From JBHELQ01 sp046262995 (GTDB taxonomy: Bacteria; Actinomycetota; Thermoleophilia; Solirubrobacterales; Thermoleophilaceae): DNA of 63,222 bases. The stretch spans positions 1-63,222 of the forward strand of contig JBHELQ010000086.1 of NCBI GenBank assembly GCA_046262995.1, read 5' to 3'. Both the position numbers and the translations under genes were made by a program. Positions 53,401 through 61,362 of the stretch are shown here, one piece after another. The notes below the pieces were generated by a model. The model saw nothing but the letters and a program-made list of their open reading frames with translations, did not search any database and was not told where the DNA came from. The number at the start of each line of letters is the position of its first letter. Position 1 is the first letter of the stretch.

Positions 53401-54869
53401 TGCTGCGGCTGCTGCGCCGATATGCGCGCACGCATGGGCCGTTCACGACGCCCGAGCTCGCCGACCGCTACGGGGTGGATCCCGAGCCCGCACTGCGGGA
53501 GCTCGTGCGTGACGGCGACCTGATCCGCGGAGAGCTGCGGCCGGGCGGCTCCGGACGCGAGTGGTGCAGCGCGGACGTCCTCCGCAGGCTGCGCCGCGCG
53601 TCGCTCGCGTCCATGCGCCGCGAGGTGGAGCCCGCTGAGCAGCGGGCCCTGGCGCGCTTCCTGCCCGAATGGCAGGGAATCGACGCGGCCCCCGCGGGAG
53701 GCGCGGGACCGGACCGGCTGCGAGAGCTGCTGGTGCCGCTCCAGGGGCTGGCGCTGGCGCCGGAGGTCTGGGAGCGCGACGTGCTGCCGCGCCGGCTCGG
53801 CGGATATTCCCCGGCCTGGATCGACCAGCTCTGCGCGGGCGGCGAGCTCGTCTGGGTCGGCGCCGGCTCGCTCGGACGCCGGTCCGGGAAGGTGGCGCTC
53901 TACTTCCGCGAGGACGCGCGCTGGCTCGGCCCCCCGGCCTCGAAGCAGGAACGCCCGGAGGCTCCGTCGCACGACCTGCTGCGCGCACGCCTGGCCGCCG
54001 GCGCCGCGTTCTGGACCGACCTCGTGGTGGACATCGCGGAGCTCGAGCCACTCGAGCTCCAGGAGGCGCTCTGGGACCTGGTCTGGGCCGGGGAGGTCAC
54101 GAATGACGCGTTCGCGCCCCTGCGGGCACCGCGCCTGAGCCTGGCAAGGCGCGAGCCGCGCTCGGGAAGGCGATTCGCGCGGCGGCGTCGCCCCGAGGCT
54201 CCGCAGGTGCAGGGGCGCTGGTCGCTCACCGAAGCCCTGTTCAAGGAGGCGCCCCCGCATGGGCCGCGCGTGCGCGCCGTCGCCGAGCTGCTGCTCGAGC
54301 GCTACGGGATCGTCACGCGCGAGACCGTGCTGGCCGAGGGCATCCCGGGCGGCTTCTCCGGGCTCTACGGGGAGCTCTCCAACCTCGAGACGCTCGGCAC
54401 GGCGCGCCGGGGTTACTTCGTCGAGGGCCTGGGCGGGGCGCAGTTCGCCCTTCCCGCCGCCGTGGAGCGCCTCCGGAGCCTGCGCAGCGACGAGCCGGCG
54501 GGGCCGCTCGTGGTGGCCGCCACCGACCCGGGCAACCCCTACGGCGCCTCGCTGCCGTGGCCCAGGAGGGAGGCCGACCACGGGCGAAGGCCGGCGCGGG
54601 TCCCCGGCGCCTACGTGGTCACCCTCGACGCGGAGCCCGCGCTCTACGTCGAACGGGGCGGAAAGGGCCTCCTCCCCCTGAGGGAGCCGGACGAGGCCTG
54701 GCTGCGGCCGGCGCTCGAGGCGATCTCGGACGAGGTTCGCCGCGGGCGGCTCCCGAGGCTCGGCATCGAGCGCTTCGACGGCGAGTCGGTGATCGGCTCG
54801 CCCGTGGGTGCCCTCCTGATCGAGCTCGGCTTCCGGCAGGGCCCGCGGCGGCTGACGCTGAGCGCCTGA
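50451..54869 (+). CDS. lhr: Lhr-family large ATP-dependent helicase
   Basis: 1472 aa, full length for long Lhr proteins. Walker A SAPTGSGKTLAAF, DEIH box VDEIHAVAQT, motif III GLSATQRP and motif VI QRIGRAGHS lie in the first 400 residues, then the Lhr winged-helix and core, and a long C-terminal extension. Lhr helicases act in DNA repair in mycobacteria and relatives. GTG at 50451 is used, with a second GTG three codons later. About 18 nt separate it from the oxidoreductase. Confidence 0.95.
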   Translation: MGRVSADPLASFTRPVRGWFERSFEAPTEAQAGAWPAIAAGHNVLVSAPTGSGKTLAAFLWGLDRLRAEPADPRRTRLVYVSPLKALSYDVEKNLRAPLRGIGGELEVAIRTGDTPQRERQQMLRKPPDVMITTPESLYLMLTSRAREFLRDAEWVIVDEIHAVAQTKRGAHLALTLERLEHLAGRSLQRIGLSATQRPLDEVARFLVGPGRECEVVDAGRQKPLDLRIQVPVEDMKEPSAHPPDSTSAELQSHADGAATTRSIWPAIYPELLELIRKHRSTIVFVNNRRGAERLAMRLNELAADEASPGNGSEPAPQIARAHHGSLAREERLVVEDLLKSGELPCLVATSSLELGIDMGAVDLVVQVESPKSVTAGLQRIGRAGHSVGEVSKGRIFPKFRADLLECAVVTRRMREGDIEPTVVPRNPLDVLAQQVVAMAATGDEWKAQELHELVRRAYPYAELSRELLDSVLDMLDGRYPSEEFAELRPRIVWDRLEDTIRARRGALQLAVTNAGTIPDRGLYGVHLPDGRRVGELDEEMVYEARPGQTFLLGASTWRIEEVTRDRVIVTPAPGLPGAVPFWRGEGIGRPKELGRAIGEFARTAVEREPEELSREYDLDPRAARNLVAFLREQREATRVVPSDRTLVVERFRDEIGDWRLCVLSPFGGRVHAPWALALSARIRDRFGLESDAIWSDDGIIVHLPDADEPPSPELVLVEPQELEELVVRELSGSALYGARFRENASRSLLLPRAYPGKRTPLWQQRLKAQSLLEVAKRYGQFPVVLETYRECLRDVFDLPGLEELLRGLHTRELSLVEVETQRASPYASSLLFDYVATYMYEGDTPNAERRAAALSLDRELLRELLGQEELRDLIDPAALDEVEADLQRRSERTKAANADTLHDVLRAVGDLTAGEAQERCLEAVSAQRMLTELQRGRRAVTIRLGGEERWIPAEDAGLYRDALGAVPPGGLPDAFLEEVEQPLLRLLRRYARTHGPFTTPELADRYGVDPEPALRELVRDGDLIRGELRPGGSGREWCSADVLRRLRRASLASMRREVEPAEQRALARFLPEWQGIDAAPAGGAGPDRLRELLVPLQGLALAPEVWERDVLPRRLGGYSPAWIDQLCAGGELVWVGAGSLGRRSGKVALYFREDARWLGPPASKQERPEAPSHDLLRARLAAGAAFWTDLVVDIAELEPLELQEALWDLVWAGEVTNDAFAPLRAPRLSLARREPRSGRRFARRRRPEAPQVQGRWSLTEALFKEAPPHGPRVRAVAELLLERYGIVTRETVLAEGIPGGFSGLYGELSNLETLGTARRGYFVEGLGGAQFALPAAVERLRSLRSDEPAGPLVVAATDPGNPYGASLPWPRREADHGRRPARVPGAYVVTLDAEPALYVERGGKGLLPLREPDEAWLRPALEAISDEVRRGRLPRLGIERFDGESVIGSPVGALLIELGFRQGPRRLTLSA

Positions 54870-54885
54870 TGCCCACCCGCCCGGC

Positions 54886-55566
54886 GTGAAGCGGATAGGG
54901 CACAAGGGCGCCGACCACGTGGCGCCCGGTAACACGTTCGAGAGCTTCCGGGCCGCCCTGGAGCACGGCGTCGACATGATCGAGTTCGACGTGCTGCGCC
55001 TGCGCGACGGCCGCCTCGTGCTGGCCCACGACTACGAGGACGCGGCCCGCCGCGAGCCGTTGACCCTCGAGCAGGGGCTCGACCACTTCGCCGGGGAGGC
55101 ATACGACGGGGTCGAGCTGGACGTCGACCTGAAGCTGCCCGGTTACGAGCACGAGGTCGCCGAGGGGCTGTCGCGGCGAGGCCTGAGCGACCGCTCGCTC
55201 GTCTCGACGATGTACGTGGAGAGCCTCGAGCGGCTCGGTCGCCTCGCTCCGGGCCTGCGCCGCGGCTGGTCGGTGCCCCGCGTCCGGCGCGACTACACGC
55301 GGACCGTGCTCGCGCTGCCGGCCTACGGGGTGCTGCGCTGGTTCCGCGCGCGCCTGCCGAGCCGCGCGGCCGCGCTGATCCGGCGCGGCGGTGCGGAGGC
55401 GCTGATGGCCCACCGGCTGCTCGTCTCGCCGCGTCTCGTCGCCAGCGTTCACGGCGCCGGCGGCCAGCTCTACGTCTGGACGGTGGACGACTCCGAGCGG
55501 ATCGCCGCGCTCGAAGGCCTCGGTGTGGACGGCGTGATCACGAACGATCCGCGGCTGTTCGGCTAG
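54886..55566 (+). CDS. Glycerophosphodiester phosphodiesterase family protein, PENT motif altered
   Basis: 226 aa TIM barrel. The family start reads RIGHKGADHVAPGNTFESF and then MIEFDVLRLRDGRLVLAHD, which keeps the catalytic His and the E-x-D metal pair, but the usual Glu of the PENT motif is Gly (PGNT). YVWTVDD and GVITNDP end the barrel. It would hydrolyse glycerophosphodiesters; the substituted ligand could alter metal binding. GTG start. Confidence 0.88.
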   Translation: MKRIGHKGADHVAPGNTFESFRAALEHGVDMIEFDVLRLRDGRLVLAHDYEDAARREPLTLEQGLDHFAGEAYDGVELDVDLKLPGYEHEVAEGLSRRGLSDRSLVSTMYVESLERLGRLAPGLRRGWSVPRVRRDYTRTVLALPAYGVLRWFRARLPSRAAALIRRGGAEALMAHRLLVSPRLVASVHGAGGQLYVWTVDDSERIAALEGLGVDGVITNDPRLFG

Positions 55567-56060
55567 CCGAGCGTGCAGGAGGCGCGCGAGCTGCCCGCCG
55601 GGTCCGCTTCGTCCACGCCCGGCAGGCCGCGACGCGTCACGAGAGTGGCCTCGCGCACGACCCTTCCGCGGGCGCGCCACTGGAGCTGCACGAGACCGCG
55701 CACGATGAAGCTGTCCTGACGCGGAGGCTCGAAGCCGAACGTCCAGCCGTTCTGCCTCGAGGCGAAGATCGTCGATCCAACCCTGACCCAGGGCGACCTG
55801 GAGGTTCCGGCAACGGGCTGCCAGCCGCTGCGCGCCGAGCTGTACCACTGCGCCGTGAAGCGGGCGAAGGCGCGGCGGTCGCGCCCGTCACCTCGAACGC
55901 CCACGCGCATCCCCACCTGTCCCGGCGCGGCCGGCGTGTCGCAGACGTTGACCGTCGCCCAGGCGACCGGGTCGCTTGGATGCGCCGGAGCGGCCTGACT
56001 GGTGCCGCCGGCGGCGAGCAGCGCCAGCACGGCGAGTGGGACGGGGACGATGCGAGCCAA
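55563..56060 (-). CDS. Secreted protein of unknown function, VNVCDT family, member A
   Basis: 165 aa with a signal peptide ending about residue 23 (SQA). Conserved with the next gene: WATVNVCDT (Cys40), a GWTFGFEPP strand, LVQLQWR, and DPAGSSRASC (Cys162). Two cysteines remain, positioned to form one disulfide between the two ends of a beta-rich domain. No catalytic motif. Overlaps the GDPD stop by 4 nt on the other strand. Confidence 0.7.
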   Translation of the reverse strand: MARIVPVPLAVLALLAAGGTSQAAPAHPSDPVAWATVNVCDTPAAPGQVGMRVGVRGDGRDRRAFARFTAQWYSSARSGWQPVAGTSRSPWVRVGSTIFASRQNGWTFGFEPPRQDSFIVRGLVQLQWRARGRVVREATLVTRRGLPGVDEADPAGSSRASCTLG

Positions 56061-56104
56061 GTGCGCCTTTCCGGAACCGGATCGGCGCCTCCCTGTGGCT
56101 CAGG

Positions 56105-56716
56105 TTAGTAGATCAGGCAGAGGGCCTTGGAGACGCCCGCCGGATCCGCTCCGGCAACCGCCTGCACGCCCGAGCGGGTCTGCCGGGTCAGGCGCCGGGC
56201 GACGGTCCAGCGTGCCCTGTGCGAGCGCCGGTGGCGCCGGTGCTTGCGACGCTTGCGGCGCTTGCGCCACTGGAAGTCGACCTTGCCGCGCATGGTGTAG
56301 GTCTGGCCCGTGGGCGGCTGGGCGAACTCGAAGGTCCATCCCCCCTGCCGGTAGCGATAACGGGCCGAGCCGACGAGGGTCCAGCGCGACACGGCGTTGT
56401 TCGCCGGCGCCCAGGCCCCCGTGGCGGCGTCGAAGTACTCGGCGCGGAAGCGCATGTACATGCGCTGGCGCAGGCCGTTGCCCGGCATGCTCGCGCGAAT
56501 ACCGAGCGAGTTCGGCTCCTGGTCGGTGTCGCAGACGTTGACGGTCGCCCACAGCAGGCTGGCGCTCGCCGCGCTGACGGAGGTCGCCTTGCCACCGCCG
56601 GAGAGCGGCTGGCGGGCGCTGCCCGTCACGGACGGGCCTGCGGCCATGGCAGGGGCAGCGAGCGCCGCGATGACGGCGGCCGCGGCTAGGGGCGGAAGCA
56701 GGAAACGGCGTCCCAT
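56105..56716 (-). CDS. Secreted protein of unknown function, VNVCDT family, member B
   Basis: 203 aa with signal peptide ending near AMA. Shares WATVNVCDT (Cys62), GWTFEFAQPP, KVDFQWRKR and DPAGVSKALC (Cys200) with the gene at 55563-56060 and adds a basic linker KRRKRRKHRRHRR. The ATG at 56716 is chosen at the signal peptide; upstream in-frame ATG 56770 gives a non-hydrophobic extension. Encoded 44 nt upstream of its paralogue on the same strand. Confidence 0.7.
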   Translation of the reverse strand: MGRRFLLPPLAAAAVIAALAAPAMAAGPSVTGSARQPLSGGGKATSVSAASASLLWATVNVCDTDQEPNSLGIRASMPGNGLRQRMYMRFRAEYFDAATGAWAPANNAVSRWTLVGSARYRYRQGGWTFEFAQPPTGQTYTMRGKVDFQWRKRRKRRKHRRHRRSHRARWTVARRLTRQTRSGVQAVAGADPAGVSKALCLIY

Positions 56717-56807
56717 CGAGGTCTGTATCGGGCCTTTGGGGGGCGGGCTTGAGCCCATCTGCCGATCCACGGGGCCGGCAAGCCGCCGCGTGCGGGATCA
56801 TTTGCCC

Positions 56808-57500
56808 ATGCCGACGGGGGAGGAGACGGCGCTGCTGCTCGCCCGGACCGAGGTCTTCAGCGACCTGTCGGAGCGGGAGCTGGGCGAGGTGGCGCAGGTC
56901 GCGGTCCCCCGCAGCTGGGGTCAGAACGAGGTGATCTTCCGCGAGGGCGACAGCGGCGACACCTGCTACCTGCTCGAGTCCGGCGCGGTGCTGCTCACGC
57001 GGGAGCACCAGGACGGCCGCGTGATCGCCCTGGCCGAGCTCCGCTCGGGCGGGATGTTCGGCGAGCTGGCGATGTTCCGGGGGGAGACCAGGTCGGCGAC
57101 GGCCGAGGCGATCGAGCCCACCGAGGCCATCGCGCTGTTGGCGCCGGACATGCAGCGCCTGATCCGCTCCAACCCGGAGATAGCGAACAAGCTGCTGGCG
57201 GCGCTCGCGGAGCGCGTGCGAAGGACCACCGAGCGGCTGCTCCAGCAGTCGTTCCAGACCGTCGCCGGCCGGGTCGCCGGCGCCGTGCTGGCCCAGACCG
57301 TCGCACGCCAGGCCGAGGGGGCTCCTCCGCACGACGTCGTCATCCGCGCGACGCAGGCGGAGATCGCCGGCCTGGCGGGCACCTCGCGCGAGAGCGCCAG
57401 CCGCTTCCTCGCCACGCTCGAGCGCGAGGGGGTCGTGAGCCTGGGGCGGGGAAAGGTCACCGTGCATGAGCCGGAACGGCTCCGCAACTACATCCACTGA
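56808..57500 (+). CDS. Crp/Fnr family transcriptional regulator
   Basis: 230 aa. N-terminal cyclic-nucleotide-binding domain (SDLSERELGEVAQVAVPRSW, GDTCYLLESGAV, GGMFGELAMFRGE) joins a C-terminal winged helix with TQAEIAGLAGTSRESASRFL. No Fnr cysteines are present, so it is a cAMP-type or ligand-independent member. ATG at 56808. The last 35 nt overlap the Pcm start. The divergent secreted genes lie just left. Confidence 0.92.
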   Translation: MPTGEETALLLARTEVFSDLSERELGEVAQVAVPRSWGQNEVIFREGDSGDTCYLLESGAVLLTREHQDGRVIALAELRSGGMFGELAMFRGETRSATAEAIEPTEAIALLAPDMQRLIRSNPEIANKLLAALAERVRRTTERLLQQSFQTVAGRVAGAVLAQTVARQAEGAPPHDVVIRATQAEIAGLAGTSRESASRFLATLEREGVVSLGRGKVTVHEPERLRNYIH

Positions 57501-58134
57501 GGGCGACCGCTACGCCGACCGTCGGGCCCGCATGGTGGAGCGCCAGCTCCGGCGCCGCGGTATCGAGGACGGGCGGGTGCTCGCGGCCATGGGCGAGGTT
57601 CCCCGCGAGCGCTTCGTGCCCGAGGGGGATCGCCGGCGCGCATACCGCGATGGCGCGCTCCAGATCGGGGAGGGACAGACGATCTCGCAGCCGTGGATCG
57701 TGGCCTGCATGGCCGCGCTGCTCGAGCTGCGCGGCGAGGAGCGGGTGCTCGAGGTCGGCACAGGCTCCGGATACGCCGCCGCCGTGCTCTCACGGCTGTG
57801 CCGCGAGGTCGTGAGTGTCGAGCGCCACCCGGAGCTGGCGGACGGCGCCCGCAGGGCGCTCGGCGGGCTCGGCTACGACAACGTCGAGGTGCGGGTGGGC
57901 GACGGGAGCGCGGGTGCCCCCGACCGCGCGCCCTTTGGCGGCATCTCCGTGACCGCGACCGCGCACGAAGACCCACCGGCAGCGTTGCTGAGCCAGCTCG
58001 CGCCGGGCGCGGCCCTCGTATGCCCGGTCCGCCGCTCCGGCCAGGAGCATCTGATGCGCTTCCGGGACGGCGACGGCGAGGCGATCGTGCCCGTGCGGTT
58101 CGTGCCGCTGATCCCGGATCCGGAGGAGGAGTGA
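57466..58134 (+). CDS. pcm: Protein-L-isoaspartate O-methyltransferase
   Basis: 222 aa. SAM motif I RVLEVGTGSGYAA, the substrate-binding IGEGQTISQPWIVA, and VGDGSAGAPD are in place. It methylates damaged isoaspartyl residues to start their repair. The ATG at 57466 overlaps the regulator gene; the stop overlaps the Nudix start. Confidence 0.92.
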   Translation: MSRNGSATTSTEGDRYADRRARMVERQLRRRGIEDGRVLAAMGEVPRERFVPEGDRRRAYRDGALQIGEGQTISQPWIVACMAALLELRGEERVLEVGTGSGYAAAVLSRLCREVVSVERHPELADGARRALGGLGYDNVEVRVGDGSAGAPDRAPFGGISVTATAHEDPPAALLSQLAPGAALVCPVRRSGQEHLMRFRDGDGEAIVPVRFVPLIPDPEEE

Positions 58135-58547
58135 AGCGCGAGTTCTCGGCGGGCGGCGTCGTGCTGCGCCGCTTCCGCGGCCGTCCCTTCCTGGCCGCCG
58201 TACGGCCCCGGCCCGACGTGCTGGCGCTTCCCAAGGGCCACCCGGACCAGGGCGAGTCGATGGTCGAGGCCGCCACGCGCGAGGTCCGCGAGGAGACCGG
58301 CCTCGCCGCGGAGCTCGTCGAGAAGCTCGGCGACGTGCGCTACTGGTACGCCCGCGACGGGGAGCGGGTCTTCAAGCTCGTGAGCTTCTACCTCTTCCGC
58401 TACCGCTCCGGCAGCGTCCGCAACCACGACCATGAGGTGGTGGCGGCCGAGTGGATACCGCTCGAGGAAGCGCCCGAGCGCCTGTCCTACCGGGGGGAGC
58501 GGGACATGGCGGACCTCGCGCTCCAGAGGGTCGCTGCCGCCCGTTAG
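58131..58547 (+). CDS. Nudix hydrolase
   Basis: 138 aa. The Nudix box is complete: GHPDQGESMVEAATREVREE with the E-x7-REx2EE pattern. It begins KREFSAGGVVLRR. GTG at 58131 in a GGAGGAGGAGTGA context overlapping the pcm stop. Probably hydrolyses a dinucleoside polyphosphate or oxidised nucleotide. Confidence 0.92.
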   Translation: MKREFSAGGVVLRRFRGRPFLAAVRPRPDVLALPKGHPDQGESMVEAATREVREETGLAAELVEKLGDVRYWYARDGERVFKLVSFYLFRYRSGSVRNHDHEVVAAEWIPLEEAPERLSYRGERDMADLALQRVAAAR

Positions 58548-58559
58548 TCTGCCCCGGTC

Positions 58560-58958
58560 GTGTTCGTCCTCAACTTCTACTCGCCCGTGTTCGTCGACCA
58601 GCTCAAGCGGGGACGGAAGACGGCGACCATCCGCCTGGGGGACAAGAGCATGAAGTACCGCGAGGGCGAGGTCGTGATGATCACCGTGGGGTTCCAGCAC
58701 TCGCCGCGCGAGAAGATCTTCGAGGCGGTGATCGACTCCGTGGAGGTCAAGCAGGTGCGCGACCTCTCCCGGCGCGACATCGAGCACGACAACCCCGAGT
58801 TCCGCCGCCTCGACGAGATGGTCCACTTCCTCGAGCAGATCTACGGCCGCAAGGTCGAGGAGGACGACACCGTCACGGTCGTCCGCTTCTCCCAGATCTC
58901 GGACCGCCCCTCGGAGATCGCCGAGCGCATGCGGCCGGGAACGCCGGGTCAGAACTAG
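58560..58958 (+). CDS. ASCH-domain protein
   Basis: 132 aa. FVLNFYSPVFVDQLKRGRKT followed by IRLGDKSMKYREGEVVMI is the ASCH domain pattern (RNA-related beta-barrel, like PUA). The rest is helical. GTG start. It is last before the CIRCE element; its function is unknown. Confidence 0.78.
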   Translation: MFVLNFYSPVFVDQLKRGRKTATIRLGDKSMKYREGEVVMITVGFQHSPREKIFEAVIDSVEVKQVRDLSRRDIEHDNPEFRRLDEMVHFLEQIYGRKVEEDDTVTVVRFSQISDRPSEIAERMRPGTPGQN

Positions 58959-58978
58959 CCCAAATTCGACGCGGCGAC

Positions 58979-59005
58979 TTGGCACTCTCGGTGCTAGAGT
59001 GCCAA
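58979..59005. promoter_or_regulatory. CIRCE operator (HrcA site) of groESL
   Basis: TTGGCACTC, nine bases, GAGTGCCAA: a perfect 9-bp inverted repeat. It differs from the consensus TTAGCACTC-N9-GAGTGCTAA by one paired change in each arm, so symmetry is kept. It lies 72 nt before the groES ATG. Repression by HrcA under normal temperature is expected; hrcA is not in the window. Confidence 0.95.
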
Positions 59006-59076
59006 ATCAGCGCTCTCCGCCGGGGAGCGCCAGCAGCAGAGACTTGGACCGCAGATCTTTCGGACGGAGGTTCGGT

Positions 59077-59367
59077 ATGAAGCTCAAGCCTCTGGGCGAT
59101 CGGGTGATCGTCAAGGCAATCGAGGAGGAAGAGACGACGGCCAGCGGCATCGTCCTGCCCGACACCGCCAAGGAGAAGCCCCAGCGCGGCAAGGTGCTGG
59201 CGGTCGGCGAGGGCAAGTGGGACGAGGACGGCGACAAGCGCATCCCGCTGGACGTCTCGGAGGGCGACGAGGTCCTCTACTCAAAGTACGGCGGCACGGA
59301 GATCAACGTGGAGGGCGATGACCTACTCGTCCTGCGCGAGTCGGACGTGCTGGCGAAGGTCGCCTAG
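59077..59367 (+). CDS. groES: Co-chaperonin GroES
   Basis: 96 aa. LKPLGDRVIVKAIEEEETTASGIVLP and the mobile-loop region, ending DLLVLRESDVLAKVA. ATG at 59077 with CGGAGG upstream. It caps GroEL and folds proteins with it. First gene of the CIRCE-controlled operon, 27 nt before groEL. Confidence 0.98.
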   Translation: MKLKPLGDRVIVKAIEEEETTASGIVLPDTAKEKPQRGKVLAVGEGKWDEDGDKRIPLDVSEGDEVLYSKYGGTEINVEGDDLLVLRESDVLAKVA

Positions 59368-59394
59368 GACTTCGGCTTAGAGGAGGAACGACTC

Positions 59395-61029
59395 ATGGCT
59401 CACAAAGAGCTCAAGTACGACATGGAGGCCCGCCAGTCGCTAGAGGCGGGCGTTGACTCGGTGGCCAACGCCGTCAAGGTCACGCTCGGCCCCAAGGGCC
59501 GCTACGTCGTCCTGGACAAGAAGTTCGGGGCGCCCACGATCACGAACGACGGCGTGACCATCGCGCGTGAGATCGAGGTGGAGGACCCCTTCGAGAACCA
59601 GGGGGCGCAGCTGGTCCGCGAGGTGGCGACCGCCACCAACGACGTGGCCGGCGATGGCACCACGACCGCGACGGTCCTCGCCCAGGCGATTGTGCGCCAG
59701 GGCCTGAAGAACGTCGCGGCGGGCGCCAACCCGCTCGCGCTGAGGCGCGGCATCGAGAAGGCCGTGGACCAGGTCGTGGAGCACATCCGCAGCCAGGCCA
59801 ACGACATCCAGGGCAAGGACCAGATCGCCCGCGTGGCGGCCATCTCGGCGGCCGACGACGAGATCGGCGACGTGATCGCGGACGCCATCGACAAGGTCGG
59901 CAAGGACGGCGTGGTGAACGTCGAGGAGGGCCAGACCTTCGGCATGGACCTCGAGTTCACGGAGGGCATGCAGTTCGACAAGGGCTACATCTCGCCCTAC
60001 ATGGTCACCGACCAGGACCGCATGGAGGCCGTCCTCGAGGACCCGTACATCCTGATCGCCAACCAGAAGATCGGCTCCGTGCGGGACTTCCTGCCGGTGC
60101 TGGAGCAGGTGATCCAGTCCGGGAAGGCGCTGCTGGTGATCGCCGAGGACGTGGAGGGCGAGGCACTCGCCACGCTGGTGGTCAACAAGCTCCGCGGCAC
60201 CTTCTCGGCGGTCGCGGTCAAGGCCCCCGGCTTCGGCGACCGCCGCAAGCGGATGCTGGAGGACATCGCCACCCTCACGGGCGGCGAGGTGATCACCGAG
60301 GAGATGGGGCTGAAGCTCGAGAACACGCAGATGTCCCAGCTCGGGCGGGCCCGGCGGGTGGTGGTCGCCAAGGACACGACCACGGTCGTCGACGGCGCCG
60401 GCGAGTCGGATCAGATCAAGGGCCGCATCAACCAGATCAAGAACGAGATCGAGAACACCGACTCGGACTTCGACCGAGAGAAGCTGCAGGAGCGGCTGGC
60501 CAAGCTCGCCGGCGGCGTCGCGGTCGTGAAGGTCGGCGCGGCCACCGAGACGGAGATGAAGGAGAAGAAGCACCGCGTCGAGGACGCGCTCCAGGCCACC
60601 CGCGCCGCCCTGGAGGAGGGCATCGTCCCGGGAGGCGGCGTCTCGCTGCTGCGTTCGATCGAGGCGGTCAAGGTCGAAGGGCTCGGCGACCCGGACGAGC
60701 AGACCGGGGCCAAGATCGTGCTGCGCGCGCTCGAGGAGCCCGTGCGCCAGATCGCGGAGAACTCGGGGCTCGAGGGCTCCGTGATCGTCGACCGGGTGAA
60801 GAGCGCCTCGGGCAATGAGGGCCTGAACGCCGACACCGGCGAGCTCGAGGACCTGATCAAGGCCGGCGTCATCGACCCGGCGATGGTCACGCGCTCGGCG
60901 CTCCAGAACGCCGCGTCGATCGCGAAGAACATCCTCACGACCGAGGCGATCGTGGCCGAGATGCCGGAGAAGGACGGCGGCGGCGGCATGCCCGCCGGCA
61001 TGCCCGGCGGCATGGACGGGATGATGTAG
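59395..61029 (+). CDS. groEL: Chaperonin GroEL
   Basis: 544 aa. VTLGPKGRYVVLDKKFGAP, DVAGDGTTTATVLAQAI (ATP site), and the GGM-rich C-terminal tail GGGMPAGMPGGM are typical. A strong ribosome site GAGGAGG precedes the ATG by about 8 nt. Forms the double-ring folding chamber with GroES; the canonical Gly-Met tail suggests this is the housekeeping chaperonin. Ends before a compound terminator. Confidence 0.98.
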   Translation: MAHKELKYDMEARQSLEAGVDSVANAVKVTLGPKGRYVVLDKKFGAPTITNDGVTIAREIEVEDPFENQGAQLVREVATATNDVAGDGTTTATVLAQAIVRQGLKNVAAGANPLALRRGIEKAVDQVVEHIRSQANDIQGKDQIARVAAISAADDEIGDVIADAIDKVGKDGVVNVEEGQTFGMDLEFTEGMQFDKGYISPYMVTDQDRMEAVLEDPYILIANQKIGSVRDFLPVLEQVIQSGKALLVIAEDVEGEALATLVVNKLRGTFSAVAVKAPGFGDRRKRMLEDIATLTGGEVITEEMGLKLENTQMSQLGRARRVVVAKDTTTVVDGAGESDQIKGRINQIKNEIENTDSDFDREKLQERLAKLAGGVAVVKVGAATETEMKEKKHRVEDALQATRAALEEGIVPGGGVSLLRSIEAVKVEGLGDPDEQTGAKIVLRALEEPVRQIAENSGLEGSVIVDRVKSASGNEGLNADTGELEDLIKAGVIDPAMVTRSALQNAASIAKNILTTEAIVAEMPEKDGGGGMPAGMPGGMDGMM

Positions 61030-61032
61030 ACC

Positions 61033-61066
61033 AGGCCTCAGGCCTCAGTCGTCAGGCCTGAGGCCT
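61033..61066 (+). repeat. Long perfect hairpin downstream of groEL
   Basis: Perfect 13-bp arms AGGCCTCAGGCCT (61033-61045) and AGGCCTGAGGCCT (61054-61066), loop of 8 nt. A 15-base unit GCCTCAGTCGTCAGG overlaps it at 61042-61056 and recurs at 61070-61084. Confidence 0.7.
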
Positions 61067-61085
61067 CATGCCTCAGTCGTCAGGG

Positions 61086-61113
61086 AAGGCCCCGCGAAGG
61101 CGGGGCCTTTTCT
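61086..61113 (+). terminator. Rho-independent terminator of groESL
   Basis: Perfect 10-bp stem AAGGCCCCGC / GCGGGGCCTT with a GAAG loop followed by TTTTCT. It lies about 57 nt after the groEL stop and also overlaps the end of the convergent small gene, for which it could act in the other direction. Confidence 0.9.
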
Positions 61114-61330
61114 ATGCCGTTTCGCCGAACGAGGCCAGGAGGCGGTCCAGGCTCGCCCGGCAGAGGACCGCGTCGGCCACCGCGTCCGCCAGCTCGTCGC
61201 AGCGCAGGCCGTGGTGGTCGAAGCGGTTCACGACCGCCTCGAGCTCACCCGTCGTCAGCCCGAAGTCCTTGCCGGCCTTGAGGATCGCCATGTAGCGCAG
61301 AACCGGGTTTGGCCGTGGCGTCTCGTACAT
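61112..61330 (-). CDS. Small conserved-looking protein, unknown function
   Basis: 72 aa starting MYETPRPNPVLRYMAILKAG, mostly helical, with an HHGLRCDEL stretch and no recognisable domain. Amino-acid composition and codon use fit a real gene. Convergent with groEL. No neighbour gives a clue; I do not recognise the family. Confidence 0.55.
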   Translation of the reverse strand: MYETPRPNPVLRYMAILKAGKDFGLTTGELEAVVNRFDHHGLRCDELADAVADAVLCRASLDRLLASFGETA

Positions 61331-61362
61331 GCGAGGCGAGCTTTACCCGAGCCATCCGGGAG

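Noticed and set aside
49578..54977. Two antisense frames of over 800 codons opposite the GMC and Lhr genes
   Set aside because: Only shadow composition, no start signals or domain patterns; Lhr and GMC motifs are clear on the plus strand.
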